Source of the DNA: Leishmania martiniquensis
Taxonomy: Eukaryota; Euglenozoa; Kinetoplastea; Trypanosomatida; Trypanosomatidae
Length of the DNA stretch: 64,000 bases
Direction of reading: 5' to 3'
Assembly (NCBI RefSeq): GCF_017916325.1
Contig: NC_090163.1
Coordinates: forward strand, 5,001 to 69,000
Positions 49,275 to 59,004 of this stretch are shown piece by piece (the stretch's first letter is position 1; every line of letters begins with the position of its first letter). The notes under the pieces were generated by a model. That model was not told where the DNA came from. It ran no database searches and saw nothing but the letters and a program-made list of their open reading frames with translations. Position numbers and translations under genes: made by a program.

Positions 49275-50180
49275 ATGCCTAGCAGAGCTGTCATGCGCAA
49301 AAAGCAGCGGCGCGATGCAAAGCGCCGAAAGGCGCAGGAGGCGGGCGCTTCACCTGAAGACCTCTTGTCGGATCGCCCAGGTGATGACGCGCCCACACTT
49401 CTTCCCTCCGCGTCACCTTTTCGATTGCCACTCTCTTGTTCACCTACGGAACCGCAGGTATCGCGCAAGCGGGTCCCGGAGTCGTCGGCTGTCGCCCCGT
49501 CTTCTTTACCGAGTACCGCATGTGCCGCTTCTGTGAGCTTGGCACATCCGCGGAAGCGACGTCGGGCAGAGGCAGCGCCTCCACCCAAGCCGATGCCTGA
49601 GGGTCTGACGCGCAAGGAGCGTCGGCGCTTGGAGACGAGTCAGCGGCTGGAGCGCCAAATGGCGCGACTGAATTCGAGCGCGGCGGCCGCCAAGGAGGCC
49701 ATGGAGGAGGGAGCTGCGCAGCGTTGCGGCACGGCAAGCGATTTCAGCAACGGTGACGCGCTCGCCGCGTCCGTGCCGAAGCTGCGGCACGACCCCAAGT
49801 TCGAAAACGGCACGTTTTGGCGTGACCGAAAGGAAAGAAGGGCGCGGACGCTCTTCCTTGGAGGCATCCCCCTTTCCTTCTCGGTGACTCAGGTGAAGGA
49901 CTTTATTTGCACCATGTTGGACTCCGATTCCAGCGCCAACGACTATCTGCAGCAGGTCGGGAAGGACGGAGAGCTGGTGGAGGTTTCTCTGTTGCCAGCG
50001 AAGCAGCATAGCAAGGTCAAGAACATGTACGTCACCCTGGCATCCGTCTCGCTGGCCGGCTGCGTTGCCGCGCTGCTGGACGGATACAAGGTAGAGGGGA
50101 GGGCGCTTCGGTGTAACTTTGCATCGGATAAGTCGCAGCGGGAAGAGGCGATCCGTAGAAGGAATGCTTCGCGGCGTTGA
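49275..50180 (+). CDS. RRM-domain RNA-binding protein, nucleolar-type
   Basis: A 301-residue basic protein starting MPSRAVMRKKQRRDAKRR. The first half is disordered, with S/P-rich stretches and nuclear-localisation-like patches (RKRRRAE; LTRKERRRLE). Residues ~195-295 form one RNA recognition motif: RNP2 is TLFLGGIPLSFS, an insertion follows, RNP1 is KNMYVTLASVS, and the last strand is GRALRCNFASDK. The KFENGTFWRDRKERRARTLF lead-in and the tail QREEAIRRRNASRR resemble the Nop12/RBM34 type of nucleolar pre-rRNA factors, which is inference. The frame continues 62 codons upstream, but the composition there is spacer-like and the lysine-rich start at 49275 is natural. Confidence 0.8.
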   Translation: MPSRAVMRKKQRRDAKRRKAQEAGASPEDLLSDRPGDDAPTLLPSASPFRLPLSCSPTEPQVSRKRVPESSAVAPSSLPSTACAASVSLAHPRKRRRAEAAPPPKPMPEGLTRKERRRLETSQRLERQMARLNSSAAAAKEAMEEGAAQRCGTASDFSNGDALAASVPKLRHDPKFENGTFWRDRKERRARTLFLGGIPLSFSVTQVKDFICTMLDSDSSANDYLQQVGKDGELVEVSLLPAKQHSKVKNMYVTLASVSLAGCVAALLDGYKVEGRALRCNFASDKSQREEAIRRRNASRR

Positions 50181-51867
50181 GTTTGCGCGCGCCTCGAAAC
50201 AGCGAATCCAGGCGCCTCAGCTGCCCAGGAGCTCGAGCAACACGAGCGGTAGTTTCCGTGACCGCCTCCGGCTCTCAAGGCTGTGGAACGTTGGTCGCGT
50301 CTGCGCCGGCGGAGGGGGGCAGTAAGACTGTAAGTGTAAGCGCGCGCAACGGCCTCGAGGCAGAGCTGCGCCCATGGAGGCATCGGCTTAACAACAGCAA
50401 CCTAACGGGAAGATGAAGTGCATGAATGCCGCATTACTGTTTCCCCCGCCGATGGTGGGGGCAGAGGAGCAACGCATCTTTTGGTCATGTCTTTCAGCAG
50501 CATCGAATCGCTTGAGCGTCACTGGTTGTGTGCTGCACATTTCTTTCAAGGATGGCAGCTTGGCCCTCTCGGTGATCTGCGTGTTCGTCTGCAGTGCGTG
50601 GGCGTTTTCTCCTGTGTACTCTCTGGCCGTTGACTCCATCGTCTCTTCTTCACGGCTACCTCTCTCCCTCTTTCTGCTCCTCTCTCCGTGTCCTTCGCTC
50701 TCCCTTTAGTGTGACGATTACTGGGGAGGCTGTCACGACGCCGGCTTCGCGGCGTGGCACCGCTGCACGAGCGCGTGCTTTGCTTCGGCATTCTTACCAA
50801 TCCGCTTGCCCGCGCTTGTGGGCTCGCGCGGCTCTCTACATTACTTTTCGCTCTATTTGCCCTCTTCTCTCTCCTCCGCGATGGGATCTTATCTCTTGAA
50901 GTGGTCTGGGCGGGTGTCGTGTGCGCCGCAGCACTCCCTCAAGTAAGAGGGAAAGGGTGCTGGTTATGCTGCTTGATTCCGTCGCCGCTGGTCAGCAGGC
51001 CTGCGTACGTGTATCGCCATGATGCCAACGAAAGCCTGCGGTGGCTGCGGCTGCTGACAGGCAAGAAAATGTCCATCCGTCTTGTTCGCCAGTAAGAACA
51101 GACAGCCTCACCTTTCTATCCAGTCTTCCCGACCATCCCGTGCCCGGCTCTTCCTGTGTTATTCTCTTCCCCCCCTCCCCGCCAATCTGCCCTTCTCTCA
51201 CGAGAAAATCCTCACGTCGTCCTACGCGCATCGCTTTAGTGGCTTTCGTGCAAGACGGTGGGCGGTGGCGCTACGCATCTAATTGTTGTTCCAATTTTTT
51301 ATGTGGGTGCACTTTGCTTCCTGTTTGTGGCGCGCTCCTGGCACAGGCACCTACTTGCCCTCTGCAGCATCCTCGCAGTGTTTTGTTGCCTCCTTTCTCT
51401 CTCTCTCATTCGCGGATGTGCGCAGAAGTTCTCACCTTTTCCTTTTTCCTCGCTTACTTTTTCGCGTTGCGACCCATGCCGTGGCGCTCGAGATCGGTCA
51501 GCTCTCTCCCACTTTACCGTCCCCGCTTTTCTGTTCTTTCGTGTGTGCCTGGATTGGGGTGGGGCGAGAGCTTTGCGACGTCTTCGCGCGAATTTCCTTT
51601 TTTTCGTGGGCGCCTTCAGGCCGCGGTGCACGAATATATCTGAGTCGGCGTGATCTCTCTCTTGTGCCCTTATTCTGCTAGCGAGGAGGCTAACCGATTA
51701 TGCTGTCTTATCTGCGCGCTGACATCAGCCGCACCACCTCCGCCATGTGAGCCACAGGGCGCGACACATGAGGACGGCCGCACCGCGCGCCTCTGTAGAA
51801 CCTACGACAGAGCCGAGCAGCAGCTCCGTAAGCTCGAAATAGAGAAGCCCGTCTTGCCTCATTGACG
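50181..51867. other. Intergenic spacer
   Basis: 1.7 kb with very strong C/T bias (for example 50640-50705 and 51130-51215). Overlapping open frames here arise from the skewed composition. It should contain the 3' UTR of the RRM gene and the leader of the phosphatase. No gene is seen. Confidence 0.5.
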
Positions 51868-53295
51868 ATGTCGGACAGGTTTGCGGCATCGTCCATGACA
51901 GGCCTCCAAAGTGGGGCAGAGACGGTCCACTCACTCATCGCCCTCTTCTCTTCCTCTCCTCTTTCTGATCTCACCCTATCAAAGGTAGCGGAGATCAACA
52001 CAACGTCGAACATACAGACAATGCGTACGTCTCTCCCCACCTCGAACTTCTGCGAGTTTGGGGAGTGGAGGTCGGAGGAGGACTGCTCCGAGGACTCGTG
52101 CTCCTCCAGCAGCCTTTCTTCATCTAGCGCATCCTGCCTCGTTCCTAACGGTGCTGGCGCCTTGGCATCGAAGACAATCGGCAAAGCGCTGCGCAACCTC
52201 AGCACCCTCTCTCTGTCGGACGCAGAGGAGGAGCTGCGCGCTGAAATCGACCAAAGCAGATCGTCTCTGGAGTGCAATCTCTCCGCGTTGCGCCTCACCG
52301 CCGTGCCATTAGATGTGCCATTGAGTACTCTGCGTAAGATTTCTCTTTCGGAGAACAATCTAGTCTCGTTGCCCGATGAGCTCTTCTTGAATGGATCGCT
52401 CGGCGCGCTGGTTGAGTTGGTTCTGAACACCAATCAGCTTACGTCCCTTCCGCTCTCCCTCTTTTACCTCCCGCATCTGCAGGTGCTGTCGGTCAACGAC
52501 AACTCGCTGACATCGCTGCCGTTTGAGAATGTGAGTGGGGCGGAGCGCAACGAGGCGGGCGATGCATTTTTGCCGTCGGTGCGGCGCATTGGGATGGAGT
52601 CGAATCAACTGCAGCGCCTCCCGCTGTCCTTTCTAGAGTGGTGCCCTTCGCTGGAGGAGTTGCTGTTGGCCATGAACGAGGCAATGCTCGATGAGCCTGT
52701 GCCCTATAGCCGGCTGCAGAGGATATGCCGCTCATCAACCAAGCGCGTGCTGCTGAAAGTGGACAATCGCCCTCGCTTTGTGCGGCAGGTGAAGGAGCAG
52801 CGCTGGGCTGAGACGCTGCCGTGGCTACAAGTCGAGCTCAACAAGATCTACCCTGACGAGGTGCTGGATTATCTCTTCCTGGGATCGTTGCGAACTGCGC
52901 AGACGGTAACGGTGTACCATGATCTTGACATCTGCTACGTGCTTACTGTGGGGCGCGACTTGGAGGTAGTAATTGAGCCGTGGATGCAGCAGCTTGTCCT
53001 CCCTGTCGATGACTTCCCGGGACAAGTGATGATGCCCGTCTTTGAAGACGCCTTTAGTTTTATTGATGAGGCGAGGTCGCACAAGAAGGGCGTCCTCATT
53101 CACTGCTTTGCCGGACTGTCTAGATCCGTCACCATTGCAGTAGCGTACCTGATGCATCTCAAGGGGATTACACGCGATGAGGCACTTGCCTTGGTACGCC
53201 TGGCGAGGCCGGCGGCACGTCCGAATGACGGCTTTCTCCGCGAGCTGGGGGCCTACGAGGAGATGTTACGCAGCCGTCGCACCATTCGCGAGTAG
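51868..53295 (+). CDS. Leucine-rich-repeat dual-specificity protein phosphatase
   Basis: A 475-residue protein. Residues ~1-125 are serine-rich and acidic, without a clear domain. Residues ~140-260 form leucine-rich repeats (LRKISLSENNLVSLPDELF, LVELVLNTNQLTSLPLSLFY, LQVLSVNDNSLTSLP, IGMESNQLQRLPLSF). Residues ~325-470 are a dual-specificity phosphatase: the P-loop is VLIHCFAGLSRSV (catalytic C413, R419) and the general-acid loop is VDDFPGQ (D381/D382). The consensus HCxxGxSRS is complete, so the enzyme should be active on phosphotyrosine and phosphoserine/threonine. LRR-DSP fusions are a known trypanosomatid architecture. Substrates are unknown. The frame extends two codons upstream from a TTG; the ATG at 51868 is used. 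Confidence 0.92.
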   Translation: MSDRFAASSMTGLQSGAETVHSLIALFSSSPLSDLTLSKVAEINTTSNIQTMRTSLPTSNFCEFGEWRSEEDCSEDSCSSSSLSSSSASCLVPNGAGALASKTIGKALRNLSTLSLSDAEEELRAEIDQSRSSLECNLSALRLTAVPLDVPLSTLRKISLSENNLVSLPDELFLNGSLGALVELVLNTNQLTSLPLSLFYLPHLQVLSVNDNSLTSLPFENVSGAERNEAGDAFLPSVRRIGMESNQLQRLPLSFLEWCPSLEELLLAMNEAMLDEPVPYSRLQRICRSSTKRVLLKVDNRPRFVRQVKEQRWAETLPWLQVELNKIYPDEVLDYLFLGSLRTAQTVTVYHDLDICYVLTVGRDLEVVIEPWMQQLVLPVDDFPGQVMMPVFEDAFSFIDEARSHKKGVLIHCFAGLSRSVTIAVAYLMHLKGITRDEALALVRLARPAARPNDGFLRELGAYEEMLRSRRTIRE

Positions 53296-54197
53296 GACGG
53301 AGAGGGGCAAGAGAGTGCGCATGCACTTTTCCCGAACGTTTTTCCTCTTTTCTGTTTTTCTCTTTGCTCTCTCTCTCTGGTGTGTCTGTGTGTGTGTAAG
53401 GGGGGGTGCCCGCCTCGGTTGCCCTCTTCTCGTTGCGACACGCGTGCGACGCAGAGTCGTTCTGCGCACAATCTCCCTAGAGAGATACCTCTCCTTCTCT
53501 TTTGGAAGGGCGTGTGGCTGGCTGTCATCGACCTGTGTGAGCATGCGCCCCCTCTCCGTCATTGTAGTGTGCGCGCTCACCAAAGACGTCGTTGCTCGCA
53601 CCTCTTGAACCTGTCTTTGCTCTTCGAGAACTCGCCACTTTACCTCCTCGAGCGTATCCTGCTGGCCAAACTCGGTCCCCGCTGATGAGTTGGCAAGTAA
53701 GGCGGGTGTTGGCCAAGGGAAGGCAATAGGAGGGGGCATGAGACAGCGTTTCTTATGCAGAGGAGCAACTTTAGACGAGGTGATGACAATGGGCGGCATC
53801 TTCTGTTAAGGGTGCAGCTGCCACACGCCTGCACGTGTGTGTTGGGGGTGGGTGGATGGGCTGATAGGAGGACTTTTCGCTCTCTGCATACAACGATGAG
53901 TGAATATTTGCTTACTGGTGACCGATGCGCATGATTGGGATGCGGCAACCTATATAGTGACGCTAGTTTGCCCAGCTGGCATAGCTCGAGGAGCACTTCG
54001 GATGGCGCGGAGAAAGCTGAGAAGAGACTTGGGTCGTTCCTCTGATTAGCAGCAGAGTCAGGGCTGAGTCTTGCAACTGCCTTTTCTCGCTACTCCGCAG
54101 CTTGGCATGCTGGCGCATTTATGTGGCATTGCCTTCCCGTGCCTGCTACTCCGCTGCCTTTTTTGTTGTTGGATGGGGCATTTCCGCATTGGAGTCG
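53296..54197. other. Intergenic spacer, with a protein-like open frame on the opposite strand
   Basis: 3' UTR of the phosphatase and leader of the Mpv17-like gene. The minus strand has an open frame of 177 codons (53799 down to 53266) whose first ~75 codons look protein-like. It would run against the unit and is discussed as a finding rather than called as a gene. Confidence 0.45.
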
Positions 54198-55142
54198 ATG
54201 GGCCCGAGTACAAACCACATCGCCATGGTAGCAGGCCTGTTGGCTGGCGTGTGCACTGCGGCCTTTGCGCCGCCGCTGCTTGTGATGCCACTCTCTCCCC
54301 CCTCTCTTTCGCTGCCTCCCTCCTTTGCTTTTTGTTTGGTGCGTTTAAGCCGTCTCGAAAGGGAAACGAGAAGAGGTGAGCGCGCACAAACCACTGAAGA
54401 AGAAAAGCGAAAAGAGGTGGACACTTACGGGGACAGACCGGCGCTCGAACGCGGTGGGGCGTGGAGAGAGGACCGGCCTTACAGCGCTCTCCTTCTCTCT
54501 GTGCTGGTGCCGCTGCATAAGATGGCCGTATATGTGCGACGGGCCGCCTTCTACGGCTTTGCCTGGTCGGCGGGCGATTTCTTTGCGCAGTTCTACAGCG
54601 CTCACAAGGAGGCGGCAGCACGGCGTATCCGCAGCGAGAAACGGGATCACGCGCGCCCGAGTGGAGCCCAAATGTTTGCGATGCTGGGCAAGGAGCGTCT
54701 TGCTCAAAATGCGCTATTCGGACTTATTTTCGGCTCCGCTATCGGCCAGTACGAGCATTTTCTTCCTCGCATTTTCGGCACATTGACACGTCATGCCACG
54801 CCGTGCCTATGCGCTCTCGGGCTTCAGCAGCTGCTGGTTACGCCGCTCATCCTGTGGTCTTACTTCAACGTCATGACGGCTGCGCGAGGGGGGCTAAGCG
54901 ACCCGAGCTTCATGAGCGCTCACAGCGTCGGAGCGCATAAACGATACGACGTCGCCAGTGTGGAGGGCCGCATCGTTTATGACGTGATGCCCTATCCGCT
55001 CCTTGTCTCGTGGGGGGTCTACACGCCACTGTTTATACTGAAATACATGGGCCCAGTACGTGCTTCCACCTTCATGTCCAGTTGCCTTTTCGTGCCTTGG
55101 TGCAGCTTCCTCTCCCATACGCAGCAGAATGAGCTCCTCTAA
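54198..55142 (+). CDS. Mpv17/PMP22-family-like membrane protein
   Basis: A 314-residue protein with four or five hydrophobic spans. After a first span (MVAGLLAGVCTAAFAPPLLV) comes a long charged insert (about 50-105). From ~110 the pattern recalls the Mpv17/PMP22 family of small inner-mitochondrial or peroxisomal channels: FYGFAWSAGDFFAQFY, a glycine-rich LFGLIFGSAIGQYEHFLPRI, a QQLLVTPLILWSYF span, and the final VSWGVYTPLFILKYMGP followed by a span ending PWCSFLS. The match is loose and some family residues are absent. The frame upstream of 54198 is open only from TTG. Internal ATGs at 54225 and 54522 are possible alternative starts. Confidence 0.55.
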   Translation: MGPSTNHIAMVAGLLAGVCTAAFAPPLLVMPLSPPSLSLPPSFAFCLVRLSRLERETRRGERAQTTEEEKRKEVDTYGDRPALERGGAWREDRPYSALLLSVLVPLHKMAVYVRRAAFYGFAWSAGDFFAQFYSAHKEAAARRIRSEKRDHARPSGAQMFAMLGKERLAQNALFGLIFGSAIGQYEHFLPRIFGTLTRHATPCLCALGLQQLLVTPLILWSYFNVMTAARGGLSDPSFMSAHSVGAHKRYDVASVEGRIVYDVMPYPLLVSWGVYTPLFILKYMGPVRASTFMSSCLFVPWCSFLSHTQQNELL

Positions 55143-57231
55143 CCTCCAGGCCTTTCCAGATGCTGCCATGTGCTCGGCAAAAGGGCCATGGTTTATGAGG
55201 TATGAGCGTGTGTGTGTGTGTGCTCCGCAGCCGCATCGGTGGCATCTGCTGAGGACGCCCCGCATGCGAAGCCACCGCCGGGCAAGCGGGAGCGGCTCTC
55301 TCTCTCTTTCTCTCAGTGCTGCTGCCGGAGCCGTGTTTCTTCCCTTCTCCCCTCTGCACATCTGTTATGTGCCCTCTATACCGCTCTTTGCCTGCGTTTG
55401 CATGGGCGCGCATTCGTTTGTGCCTTTTCGCCTCTCGGTGGCGCACCACTGACGACCGTTGTGTTGAGCTCGCAGAACAAAACGAGAGTGCGACTCTCGC
55501 ACGACATCTCACTTCCGGGGCGAATGCCTGCGCGTAATGCGTTGGAACCTGAACCGCATCCCGGCTGTCCGTCACCCTCCTCGCCCTCACACGCTGCCCG
55601 TTGCTCGGGGATGAGCGATAGCGAGGCGAAGGGCGAGTGAGGGAGGCGGCGTGCATTGCAAGCGCCGCACGTGCCTGCCTGTTTCTGTTTTTTGGACTCG
55701 CATTCTCCCACACCCTCTCGCGCGCGTATCGCCAGCCAGCCGATACTTTTCTGTAGCAGAAGCAAAACAATGACAGCGCGAAGGCTATGCTGGAGCGCTC
55801 TACAATTTCAGTGGTGCGTCCCACTGCGCTGTTGTATCTTTCACGTGAAACTGCACTTCATCGCTCTCTCCGCCCTCTGCCTCTCTCCCCTCTCCTGTTT
55901 CTAACCGTACGCTCACACGCCCAACATGGTGGCTCCCACTCCCTCTCCATCCCATTCTCTCGGGGATGTCTTGCCCCTCGAGCGCTCCCCTTCCCGCTGT
56001 GCAATATGATCACAGAGCCGTAACCGCCGTCTCTCCTACTTCACTATTCTCTACTCCCTCCCCTCCTCTCTTTTCCCCCTTTCCCTTTGGGTTTTTTTTC
56101 TCCGTGCGCTGCGTTGGTGTTGTGTCGGCGCTGACGTTGGTTTTATCGGTTCACTTCCCCCCTTTTTGCTTCGTTGCGTGTCACAGTGACCGGTGGATCG
56201 CTTTGTTTTCGTTTTCCCCTCTTCTCGTTTGCTTTGCGTCTCCACACGGACGCCTCGTGTGCACCTGTCTCCCTCTCCCTCTCTGTTTCCATGCGCCCTC
56301 CACATTTCACAGTGTGTCACCTCTCTCGCATGGCTTTGCTTCTCTCGGCTGCTTGAGCCCTTTCTCTTCCCTCCCCCTTTCCTTCTGCATTTTATTGCTC
56401 TTCTGTGACTGCCGCTTTTTAGCGGCGGTGTGCGCGTCCCTTTGAGTTGTTGGTTTGGCTGCGCGTCATCCCCATCGTTTATCTCCTCCCCTTCCCCTCC
56501 CTCCGCCTTTTCCCTTTAGAGGCGGAACAGTATTGCGTGTAGCATCCAGGCGAACGTACCCTTTCACAGCTGCACAGAGGCCATTCAAAGCGCCTGGATG
56601 GGACTCGCTTGACGCTCTTCCTTCCCTTCCTCAAGATTAGTCGAGAGCGGAAGAGCGACATAGAGACGAGGTGTCCTCCGCATCACCACTCTCGCCTTTC
56701 CTCTTCACGCTTCTCTTTGGGGCAGAAGAGCGGGCTAGCAGCGCACACACGCACGCACGTGCAGGAACGAAACCACAGCGTAGCGTCTCCTTTTACTCGG
56801 TGTGCGCGGCCTTAACGTGCCCACTCCGTCATCGTTCGTGTGCGCTCTCTTCTTCCTCGTTATTTGGTGAGAACGCGGGGTTGCTCTTATTACCCGTCAT
56901 CAGTGGAGCCCTACATTGCCGGCACGCCCTTGCGCAAGGCTGCCTGCTACTGAATCGCTTTTCGAATCTATCAGGTTCTACAGTGGGCTCTGTGGGACGA
57001 GCTAGGGCTGCCGCTCCGTGAACCAGTGGCCCTGATCGATCAACAGCTGGGTGCTTACCCCCCCCCCACACCTTCCACCAGCTCGCACGAGACGGCAGAT
57101 CCGTGAATGCGTTTGTAAGACAGACGACTGAGAGACAAGAAGTGCGGTACACAATCGATACCTGTGCGGTTGCTTCCTAATTTTCTGTTTGCAAGGCGTT
57201 TAAAGGAGGACACTGTGTTGACGCCCTTTTG
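55143..57231. other. Intergenic spacer
   Basis: Two kilobases of strongly pyrimidine-rich DNA (55900-56530 especially) with a C10 run at 57058-57067. Open frames here reflect composition. No gene is seen. Confidence 0.5.
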
Positions 57232-59004
57232 ATGATCAGCGGTAGGATTGCCTGCACAGAGTCTGTGGGCTCGGCGACGGTGCTCATGGCGAGTTCAGCA
57301 GCCTTGCCGCTGGAGGTGGTTCCTGAGGGTAACAATGGACTCTCCAGCACGACAAGCGAATGCTCGTCTCAACCCAACTCTCGTAGCAGCCGGTGCGAAA
57401 CGCGAGACGGCCCCCCAATTCGTGCCAACGAGGGTGGCACCATCATCTCCTGGATGCCCATTATTGATGAGGAGGATCGGCAGGCGCGCACATTGTCTGG
57501 CGGGTGCTTCTTCTCTGAGGATGAGCATCAGGTGCCACCGTCTCTCTGCAACGACGAGTTTCGCAGGTCGGCTTACGAACGGCAGGTGCAGCGGTGGCAG
57601 CAGGATGAGATGGCGTATTTGAAGCACGAGGGCTGGTGCGAGCACCGTCTTATCCTCCTCATACAAGAGGCCTTCCGATGCAGCAACAATAACCTGAAGC
57701 GGGCGTTCAGCACCGGCACCGTGTCGGCGGAGGTGTACGCCGCCCGTGTGGCGGGTCTAAAGAACTCGCTGCTGCGCATCAAGGCAGAGTATCGCCGGAC
57801 ACTGCAGCGTACGCGAGATCGAAAGGGCGACTTGCCCAGCATCGCGAGCAAGGCGGTTACGTGCATTGCTTCCGTCTACCCATGGAGCAGCAGTGGCTTT
57901 CTGATAGGCTTTGAAGAGAACATTAAGTTTGGACAGCTGGTTGACCTGACAGGCAGCGATGGCCGACACGGTACCCCCCTATCGCCCTCGACACCGCAGC
58001 CATCCGTCAACGTCGCTGTGCCTTCTTGCCAGGACGTGACTTCTGTGGCAAAGGCAGCACTCCCTGGCATGCGCTCCGAGCACAGCAACTCTCCCGCGGT
58101 GCCGAGCCTCTCTGTGACATCGCCTTGTCATGACAGATCTCGCGCCACGCCCCACGTCGCCCTTCGCCCTCTACCACCAAGGCATCGGCCCTTCCAGAAG
58201 GGGACAGCGCCAGACGGGTCTCCGCTATTGTCGCCAGTCCGCAGCGGCATCTCGACAGAAACCATCTCCGCGAGTGGGCCTTTGACGGTGGAGAGCCCGA
58301 ACCGCAGCTTTTTTGCCGCGTCCCCCATAAGCCTTTCTCCCAAGTCGCCAGTGCCGGTGCCACCAGCATCGGTCGCCGGCCCCTTCCGCAGTGACGAGCA
58401 GCGATTCCTGGAAAAGGGCCAACTTTTCGTGCACGGGATGGCCTTCGTCTCGCATTCGTTGGCGTCGACCATTTTCATTTCGAGCCGGCGCGCCACCATT
58501 GCGGCGGCCACAGTGCGAAGGCGACTAGCTGTCGTCACGGCTCCGGCGCAGCCGCCGACGTTGTACCCTACGCCCTGTGTCAACGGTGTGGACACACAGC
58601 CTTTGTCACCCCCACCCGCCCCCTGCACAGCGAGTACCTCTTCCCCAATGAAGAATGCGCCGGTGAGCGATTCTGGGGAAGCTGCGGTGAGCACGATTAA
58701 TCCAAGCCGCTATATTTGCCGATCGGTGCCATACCCGCCGCCGTTTCTGGCTCCCGGAAACGGCTCTTTCTGCTTTGACCCCTCCTCGCGCACTCCGGTG
58801 ATGCCGAGTCCACCGGCGTACGAACAGGCGGTCGCCTCATCGAGCGAGTACCCGCCCAGGCACCTGATGCGGCTCCCTTTGAGTTATCCCAACCACATTC
58901 GACGGTATCGTATATGTGGTGGCCCATACGGCCACCCGTCATACTTCCCTATCATGTCGCCAGTGTCGCTGGAAGAAGAGAAGCACGTGAAAGAGCTATG
59001 GTGA
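57232..59004 (+). CDS. Hypothetical protein, largely disordered, Ser/Pro-rich
   Basis: A 590-residue protein without a recognised family. Residues ~105-215 are the only part that looks folded: charged and helical, with YERQVQRWQQDEMAYLKHEG, CEHRLILLIQEAF and RVAGLKNSLLRIKAEYRRTL. The rest is serine- and proline-rich with many SP/TP pairs (SPSTPQP, LSPKSPVPVPP), which are potential targets of proline-directed kinases. The end, from ~500, is rich in Y and P. No membrane span or signal peptide is seen. It is the last gene of the rightward unit in the window. The frame starts one codon earlier with a TTG; the ATG at 57232 is used. Length and codon use support a real gene. Confidence 0.75.
   Translation: MISGRIACTESVGSATVLMASSAALPLEVVPEGNNGLSSTTSECSSQPNSRSSRCETRDGPPIRANEGGTIISWMPIIDEEDRQARTLSGGCFFSEDEHQVPPSLCNDEFRRSAYERQVQRWQQDEMAYLKHEGWCEHRLILLIQEAFRCSNNNLKRAFSTGTVSAEVYAARVAGLKNSLLRIKAEYRRTLQRTRDRKGDLPSIASKAVTCIASVYPWSSSGFLIGFEENIKFGQLVDLTGSDGRHGTPLSPSTPQPSVNVAVPSCQDVTSVAKAALPGMRSEHSNSPAVPSLSVTSPCHDRSRATPHVALRPLPPRHRPFQKGTAPDGSPLLSPVRSGISTETISASGPLTVESPNRSFFAASPISLSPKSPVPVPPASVAGPFRSDEQRFLEKGQLFVHGMAFVSHSLASTIFISSRRATIAAATVRRRLAVVTAPAQPPTLYPTPCVNGVDTQPLSPPPAPCTASTSSPMKNAPVSDSGEAAVSTINPSRYICRSVPYPPPFLAPGNGSFCFDPSSRTPVMPSPPAYEQAVASSSEYPPRHLMRLPLSYPNHIRRYRICGGPYGHPSYFPIMSPVSLEEEKHVKELW

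Noticed and set aside
51041..51643. 200-codon open frame before the phosphatase gene
   Set aside because: It comes from C/T-rich DNA; all three forward frames there are similarly open.
55072..55824. 250-codon minus-strand open frame
   Set aside because: It is Arg/His-rich and is the antisense of pyrimidine-rich spacer.
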